From Paenibacillus taihuensis (lineage in GTDB: Bacteria > Bacillota > Bacilli > Paenibacillales > Paenibacillaceae): DNA of 64,000 nucleotides. The position numbers were made by a program, and so were the translations under genes. This document shows, in pieces, positions 18,009 through 27,225 of this stretch (position 1 is the first letter of the stretch; every line of letters starts with the position of its first letter). The stretch is from contig NZ_QTTN01000002.1 of assembly GCF_003386535.1 (NCBI RefSeq), forward strand, positions 62,001-126,000, written 5' to 3'. The notes under the pieces are model-generated. The model was not told the origin of the DNA, did no database searches, and saw only the letters and a list, made by a program, of their open reading frames with translations.

Positions 18009-18390
18009 GTGGTCACTCCCTTAAAAGTTAACATCCCCCTAAATCCCCCTTGGAAAGTGGGACCCCGAGGGCCCGCCCTCTGGACTCCGGATGGTTTAAC
18101 GTCCAAGATGCAGAGGCGCTCCTACTGGCGTTTGATGAGGTGCTCTAAGTCCCTTGCGGGACTGACTCTACGTACTGCGCGCCCGTGCTACCTGGACGTA
18201 CGTCTGACGAACGTCCGGGCAGCACAGGCGCGTTATACATTTCGGATGGCGGATAGATCGCTTTCGTCCCTTGCAGGACACGCTTCCTGTTCGCGCGTGA
18301 AAGTTAGTTTGTCGGCAGCTAGCGCCGCCTCGTCCCTTACGGGACCCAAAGAACAAAGACTACAAGCATGGGCTCTGCGCGCCCACCTTA
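18009..18390. repeat. Structured intergenic region with three copies of a short palindrome
   Basis: The 382-nt gap between mraY and murD holds no gene. It has three copies of the 14-nt palindrome GTCCCTTGCGGGAC or near variants at 18150-18163, 18266-18279 (A for G at the tenth base) and 18332-18345 (A for G at the eighth). There are also other inverted repeats, such as GGACGT..ACGTCC around 18190-18220 and CCTCTG..CAGAGG around 18077-18113. It looks like a REP-like or decayed repeat element; no transposase or terminator T-run is seen. Confidence 0.6.
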
Positions 18391-19347
18391 CTACCGGCCC
18401 AAGATCAAACCAACAGCCGCAAGCACAATCCCTACGAACCAGAACGAAGTAACGACCTTCCACTCCGACCAGCCCGACAGCTCAAAATGATGGTGGATCG
18501 GACTCATTTTGAAAATCCGCTTCCCTCTCAGCTTGAACGAACCTACCTGCAGGATAACCGAGAGCATCTCCAAAACGAACACGCCGCCAATAATCACAAG
18601 CAGAATCTCTGTTTTCGTCAAAATCGCAACTGCCGCCATACCGCCGCCTATTCCCAGCGAGCCCGTATCGCCCATGAACACTTTCGCAGGATGCGCGTTG
18701 AATACAAGGAAGCCCAGCATCGCGCCGATCATCGTTGCCGAGAAGATCGCCGATTCATGCTCGCTCGCATGCAGTGCAAGTATCGCAAACGCCGCGAACG
18801 CAACCGCGCCTGTCCCTGCCAGCAAGCCATCTACACCGTCCGTAAAGTTGACCGCATTGGTCGTACCGAACAGCATAATGACGACGAACACGTAGTAGAA
18901 CCAGCCGAAATCAAGATGAGCCGATGTGCCCGGGATGCTGACGACCGTACTGTGGTGCATCTGATGAAGCAGTATACATATAATAACGGAAAATAGCAGC
19001 TGTCCAATTAGCTTCTGCATCGCAGTAAGGCCCAGCGACCGTTTAAATACGATTTTGATATAATCGTCCAAAAACCCGACAAGTCCGAAGCCCAGCGATG
19101 CAACGAGCAGCACCCAAAACTCCGACGTCTTATCCGAAAACTTCAGAAACGCCAGCAGCACGGCAAGCATGATGATAATGCCGCCCATCGTCGGCGTGCC
19201 TGATTTCTTTAAATGACTTTGCGGGCCGTCTGTACGGATCTGCTGACCGAACTTAAGCCGTCTCAGCAGCGGGATGAACAAAGGTCCGAACAAAATCGCA
19301 AGCATGAAGGAAGCGCCGATAGACAGAAGAATGACCTTTACGTCCAT
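18391..19347 (-). CDS. mraY: Phospho-N-acetylmuramoyl-pentapeptide transferase MraY
   Basis: A 318-residue integral membrane enzyme with about ten transmembrane helices. It moves phospho-MurNAc-pentapeptide from UDP to undecaprenyl phosphate, giving lipid I. Family motifs: DGPQSHLKKSGTPTMGG, GFLDDYIKI (Mg-binding aspartates), TNAVNFTDGVDGLLAG, FMGDTGSLGIGG and the C-terminal SPIHHHFELSGWSEWKVV. It starts 10 nt after murF in the tightly packed wall operon. Confidence 0.97.
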   Translation of the reverse strand: MDVKVILLSIGASFMLAILFGPLFIPLLRRLKFGQQIRTDGPQSHLKKSGTPTMGGIIIMLAVLLAFLKFSDKTSEFWVLLVASLGFGLVGFLDDYIKIVFKRSLGLTAMQKLIGQLLFSVIICILLHQMHHSTVVSIPGTSAHLDFGWFYYVFVVIMLFGTTNAVNFTDGVDGLLAGTGAVAFAAFAILALHASEHESAIFSATMIGAMLGFLVFNAHPAKVFMGDTGSLGIGGGMAAVAILTKTEILLVIIGGVFVLEMLSVILQVGSFKLRGKRIFKMSPIHHHFELSGWSEWKVVTSFWFVGIVLAAVGLILGR

Positions 19348-19357
19348 ATTTTCACCC

Positions 19358-20776
19358 CTACACGCTTTGCAGACTATGGACGATTTCTTCCATGCGCATG
19401 CCGCGTGATCCTTTCACCAATACGAGATCCTCCGGCGCAAGCTGCGCGCGGAGCCATTGTGCAAGTTCATTTTTATCTTCGAACGCACGCACTTGCTTTT
19501 CCCCCTGAGCAGATGAGCTTCCCTCAAATTGCTTCGCAGCTTCTGATGCCGTATGCTGCGAGAGCGGGCCGTATGTAAGTACGGCGTCCACTTTGTCCGG
19601 CGTCGCGTACGCGCCGATTTCACCGTGCATCTCCGCTTCGTCCGGTCCTAGCTCCAGCATATCGCCGAGTACGAGCCACTTGCGTCTGTAGCCGGATAAC
19701 CCTGCAAGCAGGTCAATCGCCGCACGGACAGCCGTCGGATTCGAGTTGTATGCATCGTTGAGCATCATTGCTCCATTATACGCACGAACGGGCTGGGTGC
19801 GCATGCCGGTCAGCTTCAGCCCATGAATTCCTTCGCGAATCGCCTCGTCTGGCACGCCAAATTTCTTGGCTGCTGCAATCGCCGCCAAGACATTAGATAC
19901 ATTATGTGCGCCCGCGACCGGGAGTGCAATACGCTGGAGCCTATTTTGGCCCTTCACGTCAAACTTCGAAGAAATCGCATCGCCCGTCACCGCTTCGACT
20001 GTCCACTCATTGTCGCTGCCGAGACCGAACGTTTGCACCTCTACGCCTTCTGGAAGCGTCGTCTGCTTCATTCCCTCATGGAGCAAAGGCTCGTCGCCAT
20101 TAATAAGCAGCAAACCGCCTGGACGCAGCCCTGCGACAATCTCCAGCTTCGCCTTGGCAATGCCCGCACGCGAGCCGAGCTGCTGCATATGCGCATCGCC
20201 GATATTCGTAATGATCGCGACGTCCGGCTTCGCGAGACGAGTCAGAAGATCGATCTCGCCGAACTCGCTCATCCCCATCTCAAGCACAACCGCATCGGCA
20301 TCTTCACTCAGATCGAGCAGCGTGAGCGGCAAGCCGATATGATTGTTGTAGTTGCCGTCTGTCTTGTGCACGCGAAAAGCGCCCGACAATACGGCAGCGA
20401 CCATATCCTTCGTCGAGGTTTTGCCATTGCTGCCGGTTACGCCGACAACGCGCAGGTTCAGCGCGTCCCGGTACGAAGCGGCAAGCTGCTGCAGTGCCTC
20501 TGTCGTATCGTCAACGAGTACGACAGGCACGTTCGCAAGCGCCTCAGGAAGCTCTTTATCCCGCTGCCACAGCGTGCCTACTGCCCCGCCTTCTACACCC
20601 GCGGCTGCAAAATCATGCCCGTCGAAGTTCTCGCCTTTAATCGGAATAAACAGCTGGCCTGGCGTTACTTTGCGCGAATTAATCGTAACGCCCGCCACTG
20701 CCGGATCTCCGGCGCTAATATTTGCTATCGTTCCGCCGCACATCGCGGCAATCTCGCTAATCGTTCTTCTAATCAC
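19358..20776 (-). CDS. murF: UDP-MurNAc-tripeptide:D-Ala-D-Ala ligase MurF
   Basis: A 472-residue Mur ligase that adds D-Ala-D-Ala to complete the pentapeptide. The P-loop is GVTGSNGKTSTKD (about residues 112-124); MGMSEFGEIDLL and ITNIGDAHMQQLGS mark the central domain, and NDAYNSNPTAVRAA the C-terminal domain. The start is a GTG that shares one base with the murE stop (TAGTG) and has AAGGAG 9 nt upstream, so the two are coupled. Confidence 0.97.
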   Translation of the reverse strand: MIRRTISEIAAMCGGTIANISAGDPAVAGVTINSRKVTPGQLFIPIKGENFDGHDFAAAGVEGGAVGTLWQRDKELPEALANVPVVLVDDTTEALQQLAASYRDALNLRVVGVTGSNGKTSTKDMVAAVLSGAFRVHKTDGNYNNHIGLPLTLLDLSEDADAVVLEMGMSEFGEIDLLTRLAKPDVAIITNIGDAHMQQLGSRAGIAKAKLEIVAGLRPGGLLLINGDEPLLHEGMKQTTLPEGVEVQTFGLGSDNEWTVEAVTGDAISSKFDVKGQNRLQRIALPVAGAHNVSNVLAAIAAAKKFGVPDEAIREGIHGLKLTGMRTQPVRAYNGAMMLNDAYNSNPTAVRAAIDLLAGLSGYRRKWLVLGDMLELGPDEAEMHGEIGAYATPDKVDAVLTYGPLSQHTASEAAKQFEGSSSAQGEKQVRAFEDKNELAQWLRAQLAPEDLVLVKGSRGMRMEEIVHSLQSV

Positions 20777-22263
20777 TATGAAAGACTCCTTATCGCTTCT
20801 TTAGCCACTTCGCGATCGTCGAAATCATGCTTGACTCCGCCGATATCCTGATACGTTTCGTGGCCTTTCCCCGCAATTAATACTACATCGTCAGGACCAG
20901 CCATTTCAACCGCTTTTTGTATGGCAATCCGGCGGTCTGCCTGCAGCTCATAGCGATCGTTCGCAACTTCATGCTGGATAAGTCCAGCTTCCACATCGTG
21001 CAGGATGCGAATCGGGTCTTCCGTGCGCGGATTATCCGAAGTAATGAAGCAATAATCCGCATAGCGCGCGGCGATCTGCCCCATCAGCGGACGCTTCGTC
21101 CGATCACGGTCGCCACCGCAGCCAAACACGCAGATGATACGTCCCGCAGCGAATTCTTTGACCGCAGCCAGCACATTTTCCAAACCGTCCGGCGTATGCG
21201 CATAATCAACGATAACCGCGAACGGCTGCCCGGCCTGCACTGCTTCGACTCTTCCCGGTACGCCAGGCAGCGACTCCAAGCTCTTCTTGATCTGCTGCAG
21301 AGGAATGCCTTCGATGAGAGCAGCGCTAATCGCACACAGCGCGTTGTAGACGTTATACTTGCCCGCCATGCGCAGCGTAATATCGGCAGAGCCGGCAAAC
21401 GTATCGACATGGAAAGTAGTTCCGTGCGCCGTAATGCGCACCCCGCTCGCGCGTACGTCTGCATCATGGTCAAGCCCGTACGTGATGACTTCCGCGGCTG
21501 TCACGCTCGCATACTTAGGCGAAGCTTCATCATCGGCATTGAGAACGGCATATAATCGATCTTCCGGAGCTGCTCCGAATTCGTTGCCAAGCCGAGAGAA
21601 CAGCAGACTCTTGGCAGCGGCATACTTCTCCATCGTCTGATGATAGTCGAGATGGTCCTGCGTAAGATTCGTAAAAATCGCGGTGCGATATCGGCTCCCC
21701 TTCACGCGCCCTTGTTCCAATGCGTGCGAAGATACTTCCATGACGCAGTAATTGCAGCCGCTATCAACCATAGAAGCAAGCGAGCGCTGCAGCTCCAGCG
21801 CTTCCGGCGTCGTTCCTGACATCGGAAATACGTTGCCGGCATAACGCATCTCCACCGTTCCGATTACCCCTGGCGAGTGGCCTGCATCGCGTAAAATCCG
21901 TTCAATTAAGTATGTCGTCGTCGTTTTGCCATTCGTACCCGTAACCCCGATCAGCTTGAGCCGTTTGCTTGGCTGACCGTAATAATAATCGGCAATGGCG
22001 GCCATCGCATGGCGACTGTCCTTCACCACAATTTGCGGAATCGGCAGATCAAGCAGCCGTTCGACGACAAGCGCCGAAGCTCCCCGCTCCAGCGCCTGCG
22101 CCGCAAATTGATGGCCATCTACTTTATGTCCCCGCAAACAGATGAACAGCGCCCCTGCTGTCACTTGGCGGGAATCGATCTCCACGCTGCTAATTTCCGC
22201 TGAACCCTCTCCGACAAGCACGGCAGTGAGCAGCAAAGCGGCCAATTGTTCCACTCGCATCAT
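20776..22263 (-). CDS. murE: UDP-MurNAc-L-Ala-D-Glu:meso-diaminopimelate ligase MurE
   Basis: A 495-residue Mur ligase. The P-loop is GVTGTNGKTTTTYLI, the UDP-binding part has SSVEIDSRQVTAGALFICLRG, and CFITSDNPR contains the DNPR motif typical of meso-diaminopimelate-adding enzymes, so the wall peptide is probably A1-gamma type. The ATG at 22263 has GGAGGGG about 9 nt upstream; an ATG at 22293 lacks one. The stop overlaps the murF start. Confidence 0.96.
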   Translation of the reverse strand: MMRVEQLAALLLTAVLVGEGSAEISSVEIDSRQVTAGALFICLRGHKVDGHQFAAQALERGASALVVERLLDLPIPQIVVKDSRHAMAAIADYYYGQPSKRLKLIGVTGTNGKTTTTYLIERILRDAGHSPGVIGTVEMRYAGNVFPMSGTTPEALELQRSLASMVDSGCNYCVMEVSSHALEQGRVKGSRYRTAIFTNLTQDHLDYHQTMEKYAAAKSLLFSRLGNEFGAAPEDRLYAVLNADDEASPKYASVTAAEVITYGLDHDADVRASGVRITAHGTTFHVDTFAGSADITLRMAGKYNVYNALCAISAALIEGIPLQQIKKSLESLPGVPGRVEAVQAGQPFAVIVDYAHTPDGLENVLAAVKEFAAGRIICVFGCGGDRDRTKRPLMGQIAARYADYCFITSDNPRTEDPIRILHDVEAGLIQHEVANDRYELQADRRIAIQKAVEMAGPDDVVLIAGKGHETYQDIGGVKHDFDDREVAKEAIRSLS

Positions 22264-22372
22264 CGCAACTGTCCCCTCCCATGAGCAGTTCAAGCTGCGA
22301 AGCCTAAGCCCGTTAGAGAAGCGGCTTCATGCGTTCATACGCAGCCTACTTCTCTATCTATACTCAGTATTG

Positions 22373-24313
22373 TCAAGGAACATTGCTTTCATCATCGTCT
22401 TTTGCCAAATAAATCCGAATGGTTGACCCTCTGTCGACACGGGTTCCCGGCGCCGGCGACTGCCGGATAACGGTATCGCCGCTGCCTGCGGAAGAGAGAT
22501 TGAAGTTCATATTGAGATCCTCATAAATATCAGATACGGTCTTGCCTACGAGGTTCGGAACTTCCACGATCGGCGTCTCGCCGTACTTGTACTCTTTGCT
22601 AATTTGCTGCTTTCTAGGTTCAACCCCCATGTAAGGGAGCGCATCTGCCAAGATATTATGGACAATCGGAGCGGCAACAACGCCCCCGAATTGGATGCCC
22701 TGCGGATTATCGACAGCGACGTAGACGACGATCTTCGGATCATCCGCAGGCGCGAAGCCGATGAACGATACGATATGTTCGTTCGGCGAGTAACGGCCGT
22801 TAATAACCTTCTGCGCGGTACCCGTCTTGCCGCCTACACGGTATCCGTCGATGAACGCGTTGCGCCCTGTACCCTTGGCTACGACGCTCTCCAGCGCTTC
22901 CCGCACCTGCTTGCTCGTATCCTCGGAGATGACCTTGCGGACGACTTCCGGCTCGACTTTGCTGACCGTCTCTCCCGTCTCCGGATTAATGAACGCTTTG
23001 GCGACATGGGGCTTATACAAAGTACCCCCATTGATCGCGGCTGAAACAGCGGTGATCTGTTGAATCGGCGTTACCGACACCCCTTGACCGAACGCAGTTG
23101 TCGCAAGCTCGACCGGTCCAACCTGGCTCATCTTGAACATGATGCCGTTCTCTTCGCCGTTCAGATCGATGCCCGTCTTCTTGCCGAAGCCGAAATTTTT
23201 AATGTAATCGAAAAGCTTCTCTTTGCCAAGTCGGTTGCCAAGGGCGACGAAGCCCGGGTTACAGGAGTTCTGCACCACTTCGAGGAAGGTTTGGCTGCCG
23301 TGGCCGCCCTTCTTCCAGCAGCGAAGCCGCGCGCCGCCGATCTCAACTGCTCCTGGATCGAAGAAGGTATCTGTTTTCAAATTGACTTTTTTCTCTTCGA
23401 GTGCCGCTGCGAGCGTGATGATTTTGAATGTGGAACCAGGCTCGTATGTCATCCAGATCGGCAGGTTCCGGTTATAGATTTGCGGATCAACCTCGCGGTA
23501 CTTATCGGGCTCGTACGTCGGTCTGCTCGCCATGCCGAGAATTTCCCCGTTGCTCGGGTCCATCGCAATGGCGATAATGTCGTCAGCTTGGAACTTGACC
23601 ATCGCCTGGTCGAGCTCGCGTTCCATGATCGTTTGAACTTGCTTGTCGATCGTGAGCTCCAGATTAAGCCCGTCCTTCGGCTTCAAATACGTATCCGCCG
23701 AGCCCGGCATCTGGTCGCCCTTGTTATCTGATAGGTACGAAATATTGCCGTTAATGCCTTTGAGCTGATCGTTATACTTCGCCTCAAGGCCGGTCAAGCC
23801 TTGGTTATCGATTCCTGTGAAACCAAGCACGTGGGAAGCGAGGCTGCCCATCGGGTAGTAGCGCTTGTTGTCTTCAGCGACAACGATGCCAGGGAGATTC
23901 AAGTCACGGATTTGCTGCGCCTTCTCCGGTGTAATTTTGCGGCCGCCCGGCTGAATCCGGACGATAAGCTGCTTCTTCTTGATCGTTTTGAAAATCGAAT
24001 CTTCCGTCATGCCGAGCACACCCGACAGCTTGAGCGCCGTTGTCTGTGCATCTTCAATCTGCGCAGGAATTGCCATGATCGTCGGTGAGCTTATATTATA
24101 CGCAAGCATGGAACCGTTTCGGTCCAAAATCTCGCCCCGCTTCGCCGAGAACGGAATTTCCCTGCGCCAGGAATCCTCCGCCTTCGCCGACAGCTCGCCA
24201 CCCTTGTACAACTGCACATAGCCAAGTCTCACAGCCAGCGAACCGAATGCGAGAACGCCAATGAGAAGCGCCGTAAACAACCGGCGCCTGATTGTGACGC
24301 TTGATACTTTCAT
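22373..24313 (-). CDS. spoVD: Sporulation-specific penicillin-binding protein SpoVD
   Basis: A 646-residue class B PBP. It has an N-terminal transmembrane helix (about 12-30), a dimerisation domain (RGEILDRNGSMLAYN), and a transpeptidase domain with SxxK in EPGSTFKI, SxN in NSCNP and KTGTAQ. The C-terminus is one PASTA domain (VPNLVGKTVSDIYEDLN...). One PASTA and the place downstream of pbpB match SpoVD, which crosslinks spore cortex with SpoVE. The open frame reaches 24520, but the ATG at 24313 has GGAGGTG 7-8 nt upstream. That site lies in a 13-bp hairpin. Confidence 0.94.
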   Translation of the reverse strand: MKVSSVTIRRRLFTALLIGVLAFGSLAVRLGYVQLYKGGELSAKAEDSWRREIPFSAKRGEILDRNGSMLAYNISSPTIMAIPAQIEDAQTTALKLSGVLGMTEDSIFKTIKKKQLIVRIQPGGRKITPEKAQQIRDLNLPGIVVAEDNKRYYPMGSLASHVLGFTGIDNQGLTGLEAKYNDQLKGINGNISYLSDNKGDQMPGSADTYLKPKDGLNLELTIDKQVQTIMERELDQAMVKFQADDIIAIAMDPSNGEILGMASRPTYEPDKYREVDPQIYNRNLPIWMTYEPGSTFKIITLAAALEEKKVNLKTDTFFDPGAVEIGGARLRCWKKGGHGSQTFLEVVQNSCNPGFVALGNRLGKEKLFDYIKNFGFGKKTGIDLNGEENGIMFKMSQVGPVELATTAFGQGVSVTPIQQITAVSAAINGGTLYKPHVAKAFINPETGETVSKVEPEVVRKVISEDTSKQVREALESVVAKGTGRNAFIDGYRVGGKTGTAQKVINGRYSPNEHIVSFIGFAPADDPKIVVYVAVDNPQGIQFGGVVAAPIVHNILADALPYMGVEPRKQQISKEYKYGETPIVEVPNLVGKTVSDIYEDLNMNFNLSSAGSGDTVIRQSPAPGTRVDRGSTIRIYLAKDDDESNVP

Positions 24314-24322
24314 GTCGTGCAC

Positions 24323-24370
24323 CTCCGAATAGCTCGCTCGGCACGGACAGTACCGGGGAGCTATTCGGAG
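24323..24370 (-). promoter_or_regulatory. Hairpin covering the spoVD ribosome binding site
   Basis: A perfect 13-bp inverted repeat, CTCCGAATAGCTC (24323-24335) and GAGCTATTCGGAG (24358-24370), with a 22-nt loop. In the minus-strand transcript the 3' arm contains the GGAG of the spoVD Shine-Dalgarno sequence (24321-24327), ten nt before the ATG. It may limit translation from transcripts that read through from pbpB. Confidence 0.65.
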
Positions 24371-24593
24371 AGGTACATGCCCGCTTCGCCCGTCATTCTC
24401 GATGGTCACTCCCGTTGTGCTTCGCACAAAAGTCGTTCCCATTCGAGAATGCCGGAGCTGCGCTCCGTACCTTTTCGCTGCGCTCATCCAGATAGGCCAT
24501 ACCTCGCTTCGGCAGAACACAAAGCAGGCCCTTGTCCGACCGTTCCTAATCCAAGCCTATTCGCAGAGGGAGGGGGTTAGAACAAGCTGTGCC

Positions 24594-24787
24594 GAGAGAT
24601 CCAATAACGATCTCTCAGTGCAATAATCGCGCCAGTTCTCCGCTGAGAGCGCGATTTCGGCACTCTCAGCGCTGTGAACTTCATGAATTGGCCGGTTACT
24701 TGGATTGAGAGAGCCAATAAGGAACTCTCAGTACAATAATTACGCTATTTCTCGGTTGAGAGTGCAATTTTTGCACTCTCAGCGCTG
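24594..24787. repeat. Two tandem copies of an 81-nt double-hairpin repeat
   Basis: Copy 1 spans 24594-24674 and copy 2 24707-24787, with the same length and a period of 113 nt. Both read GAGAG.. CTCTCAGT.CAATAAT.. and end CACTCTCAGCGCTG. Each copy has two stems, GAGAG/CTCTC at the start and at the end. In copy 2 the second stem is perfect over ten pairs (GAGAGTGCAA/TTGCACTCTC). A third, decayed copy seems to follow from 24815 (GAGAGCGG..). Confidence 0.75.
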
Positions 24788-24914
24788 CGCCTGCAACTTT
24801 GCTGGTTTTTCGTGCTGAGAGCGGCTTTTGCCTCTTTCGGTTCCACTTGTGCGCCAGCTTATTTGTTTTGTATGCTTAGAGCCGAATTCTCAGACGACAA
24901 GCGACCAAAAATGA

Positions 24915-24947
24915 AAACCGAGAGATCATTACGATCTCTCGGTTTCG
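24915..24947 (-). terminator. Terminator of pbpB
   Basis: Arms AACCGAGAGATC and GATCTCTCGGTTTT form a perfect 12-bp stem on a 4-nt loop, followed on the minus strand by TTTTCATTTTT, 43 nt after the pbpB stop. It would end the mraZ-pbpB transcript before spoVD. Confidence 0.85.
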
Positions 24948-24989
24948 AATACATCCTGGATTTGAACGAGCTAAGCCACCATGTCCTAC

Positions 24990-27215
24990 CTACTCGCTCT
25001 TTTTGTCTCCAGCTCCAACCTCGTTGTTGTCGCCAGAAGCATTATCGTCCGACTGCTGTTCCACTTGCTCCTTCGGAGGAGACAGTACCAGCTTCAGCAG
25101 CTTGGTGCCTTTTTGATCGGCTAGCGTCTGCGAGGTGACGAACCCTTCACCCTGCGTGACGCACTTGATCTGCAGCACCGAACACATTTCCAGCGCATCG
25201 CGGAGCGATAGGCCGGTCATATTCGGCACAGGCAGCTTGCTGCGGTCCTCGGTCAGCAAATAGATACGCTGATACGGACTTACTGGCGAGCCTGCCTTCG
25301 GAATTTGCTTCAGCACGGTCTGCCCTTTGCCGACCGTCTCGTATTCCAGCTTCTTCGCCTTCAGTTTATCCGACGCTTCCTTCACGCTTACATTTTGAAC
25401 ATCCGGAACCGCAATCGTTTGCTCCTTGTACTCCTGCTCATTCGTCGTCGTCTTTACGGCTGTTACCGGATCAACGCCCATATGACGAAGGCTCTGCGAC
25501 ACGATTTGTTTAAAGAGCGGCGCCATTACGGTACCGCCGGCAGCCATACGGTCATTCGGCTCGTCCATTACGAGATAGAGCACGATCTTCGGATTGCCGA
25601 CAGGCGCAAAACCGATGAAAGAGATAACATACTTGTCTTCGGAATACTTGCCGTTAATAACCTTCTGCGCTGTGCCTGTCTTACCCGCTACGCGGTAGCC
25701 CTCGATATACGCTCTGCGGCCGGTACCGATTTCTTGGTCGGAGACGACCTGTTCCAAATACTCGTCGACTTGATTCGCCGTCTTCTCCGAGATGACTTGG
25801 CGAACCACCTGCGGCTTAATGACTTGCACTTTCTTCGTAACCGGATCTTCGATCTCTTTCACCAGATGCGGAACGAGCAGCTTGCCGCCGTTCGCTACTG
25901 CCGCCACGGCAGCGACCTGCTGAATCGGCGTAACTTGAACTCTACCTTGACCGAACGCAGCCGTCGCAACCTCCGTCGCGTAGTTCGGATTGAAGCTGAT
26001 ATCGCCTTTCACTTCACCCGGAAGCTCGATGCCCGTCTTCTGATTGAAGCCGAACTTCAAGATATAATCCATCAGTTTGTCTGCCTTCAGACGCTCATAG
26101 CCGAGCTTAACGAATGCAACGTTACTCGAGCGCTTCAAGCCTTCCAGAAACGTAATCGTTCCCCAACCGTTGCGCTCGATATCGTGAATCGGCTTGCCCG
26201 GAACTTTGATGACGCCTGATTTGTACAGCTCATTCGGATTGAACATACCTTCTTGAACAGCCCCGGATAGCGTAACAATCTTAAACGTAGAACCTGGCTC
26301 GTACAATGATTTGATCGAATGATCATAAAAGTTCTCTTGCGGTGCGGTCCAGTACGAATTTGGATTGAAATCCGGCATGTTCGCCATTCCAAGAATCTCC
26401 ATCGTTTGCGGGTCAGCTGCAATCGCTGTAATACTCTTCGGCTTGTATTTATCGTAGGTTTCTTTCAACGCTTCTTCGATGTAATGCTGGATTTCGGTAT
26501 CGATCGTCAGCTTCACATTCTTCCCGTCTACCGAAGGCGTGAAGCTCACTGTCCCATTGTCCAAAATAACCCCGTTGCCGTCACGTTCATACTTGATATG
26601 GCCTTCCTCGCCGCGAAGCTCTTTATCCAGCGACGCTTCCAACCCCATGATAGCTTTGCCGTCTTTATCCTCGTAACCGAGAACATGAGAAGCGAGATCA
26701 CCTTTCGGATAGAATCGTTTCTTCTGATCGATCAAGTAGATGCCGACATCCTTCTGCCCGGTCTGCTTCATCAGATCGTCGCGGAATTTCACGATGCGAT
26801 CGGCGACCGACTTGTCGATCTTCCAGCCTTCCTTCCGAACCTCGCGCTGCTTATAATACTCGCCGTTCTTCTGTTTCTCGTCCAGCAGCTGATGAAGCGA
26901 GCTCTGGGATTTGCCAAGCACGACATTCAGCTTATTCACGATGACATCTTCGAGCTTCAGCGTATGAATGACTTGCGGATTAAGCGCGACCGTATATGCG
27001 GATACATCCATCGCCAGCACATTGCCATCCCGATCCGAGATCGTCCCTCGCACCGGTACAAGCGTCTCCGACTTCGACCATATCTCTCGCGCTTTCTCTG
27101 TCCAGAAGTCGGCTTTAACAACCTGAACCCAATAGATTCGTCCGACTAGGGAAAGAAAAAGGAGGGTGATAAACCCTCCGATCAGCAGTGTTCGTAGTTT
27201 TATTCGTTTCGTCAT
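24990..27215 (-). CDS. pbpB: Division-specific penicillin-binding protein PBP2B (FtsI-type)
   Basis: A 741-residue class B PBP with an N-terminal transmembrane helix (about 9-28), dimerisation region (VPVRGTISDRDGNVLAMD), transpeptidase motifs EPGSTFKIV (SxxK), RSSN (SxN) and KTGTAQ, and two C-terminal PASTA domains (VPDVQNVSVKEASDKLKAK and VPNMTGLSLRDALEMC). It crosslinks septal peptidoglycan. Two PASTA domains and the location right after ftsL match PBP2B of Bacillus subtilis. The very C-terminus is acidic and polar. Confidence 0.96.
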   Translation of the reverse strand: MTKRIKLRTLLIGGFITLLFLSLVGRIYWVQVVKADFWTEKAREIWSKSETLVPVRGTISDRDGNVLAMDVSAYTVALNPQVIHTLKLEDVIVNKLNVVLGKSQSSLHQLLDEKQKNGEYYKQREVRKEGWKIDKSVADRIVKFRDDLMKQTGQKDVGIYLIDQKKRFYPKGDLASHVLGYEDKDGKAIMGLEASLDKELRGEEGHIKYERDGNGVILDNGTVSFTPSVDGKNVKLTIDTEIQHYIEEALKETYDKYKPKSITAIAADPQTMEILGMANMPDFNPNSYWTAPQENFYDHSIKSLYEPGSTFKIVTLSGAVQEGMFNPNELYKSGVIKVPGKPIHDIERNGWGTITFLEGLKRSSNVAFVKLGYERLKADKLMDYILKFGFNQKTGIELPGEVKGDISFNPNYATEVATAAFGQGRVQVTPIQQVAAVAAVANGGKLLVPHLVKEIEDPVTKKVQVIKPQVVRQVISEKTANQVDEYLEQVVSDQEIGTGRRAYIEGYRVAGKTGTAQKVINGKYSEDKYVISFIGFAPVGNPKIVLYLVMDEPNDRMAAGGTVMAPLFKQIVSQSLRHMGVDPVTAVKTTTNEQEYKEQTIAVPDVQNVSVKEASDKLKAKKLEYETVGKGQTVLKQIPKAGSPVSPYQRIYLLTEDRSKLPVPNMTGLSLRDALEMCSVLQIKCVTQGEGFVTSQTLADQKGTKLLKLVLSPPKEQVEQQSDDNASGDNNEVGAGDKKSE

Positions 27216-27225
27216 AACCGCTCAC

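Larger units (their letters stand above)
24371..24989. other. Long gap between pbpB and spoVD
   Basis: About 620 nt with no supported gene, split by function: a pbpB terminator (24915-24947), two diverged copies of a hairpin-rich repeat with a partial third (24594-24830), and a stretch (24371-24590) in which I see no clear promoter. A sporulation promoter for spoVD would be expected here; no good match to a SigE -35/-10 pair was found by eye. Confidence 0.6.

Noticed and set aside
24314-24520. In-frame N-terminal extension of spoVD by 69 residues
   Set aside because: The extension has no membrane or PBP features and the ATG at 24313 has the proper ribosome binding site just before the membrane helix.
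24594-24830. CRISPR-like array in the pbpB-spoVD gap
   Set aside because: Only two full copies of 81 nt with internal hairpins, diverged from each other, and no cas genes. It is a structured repeat, not CRISPR.
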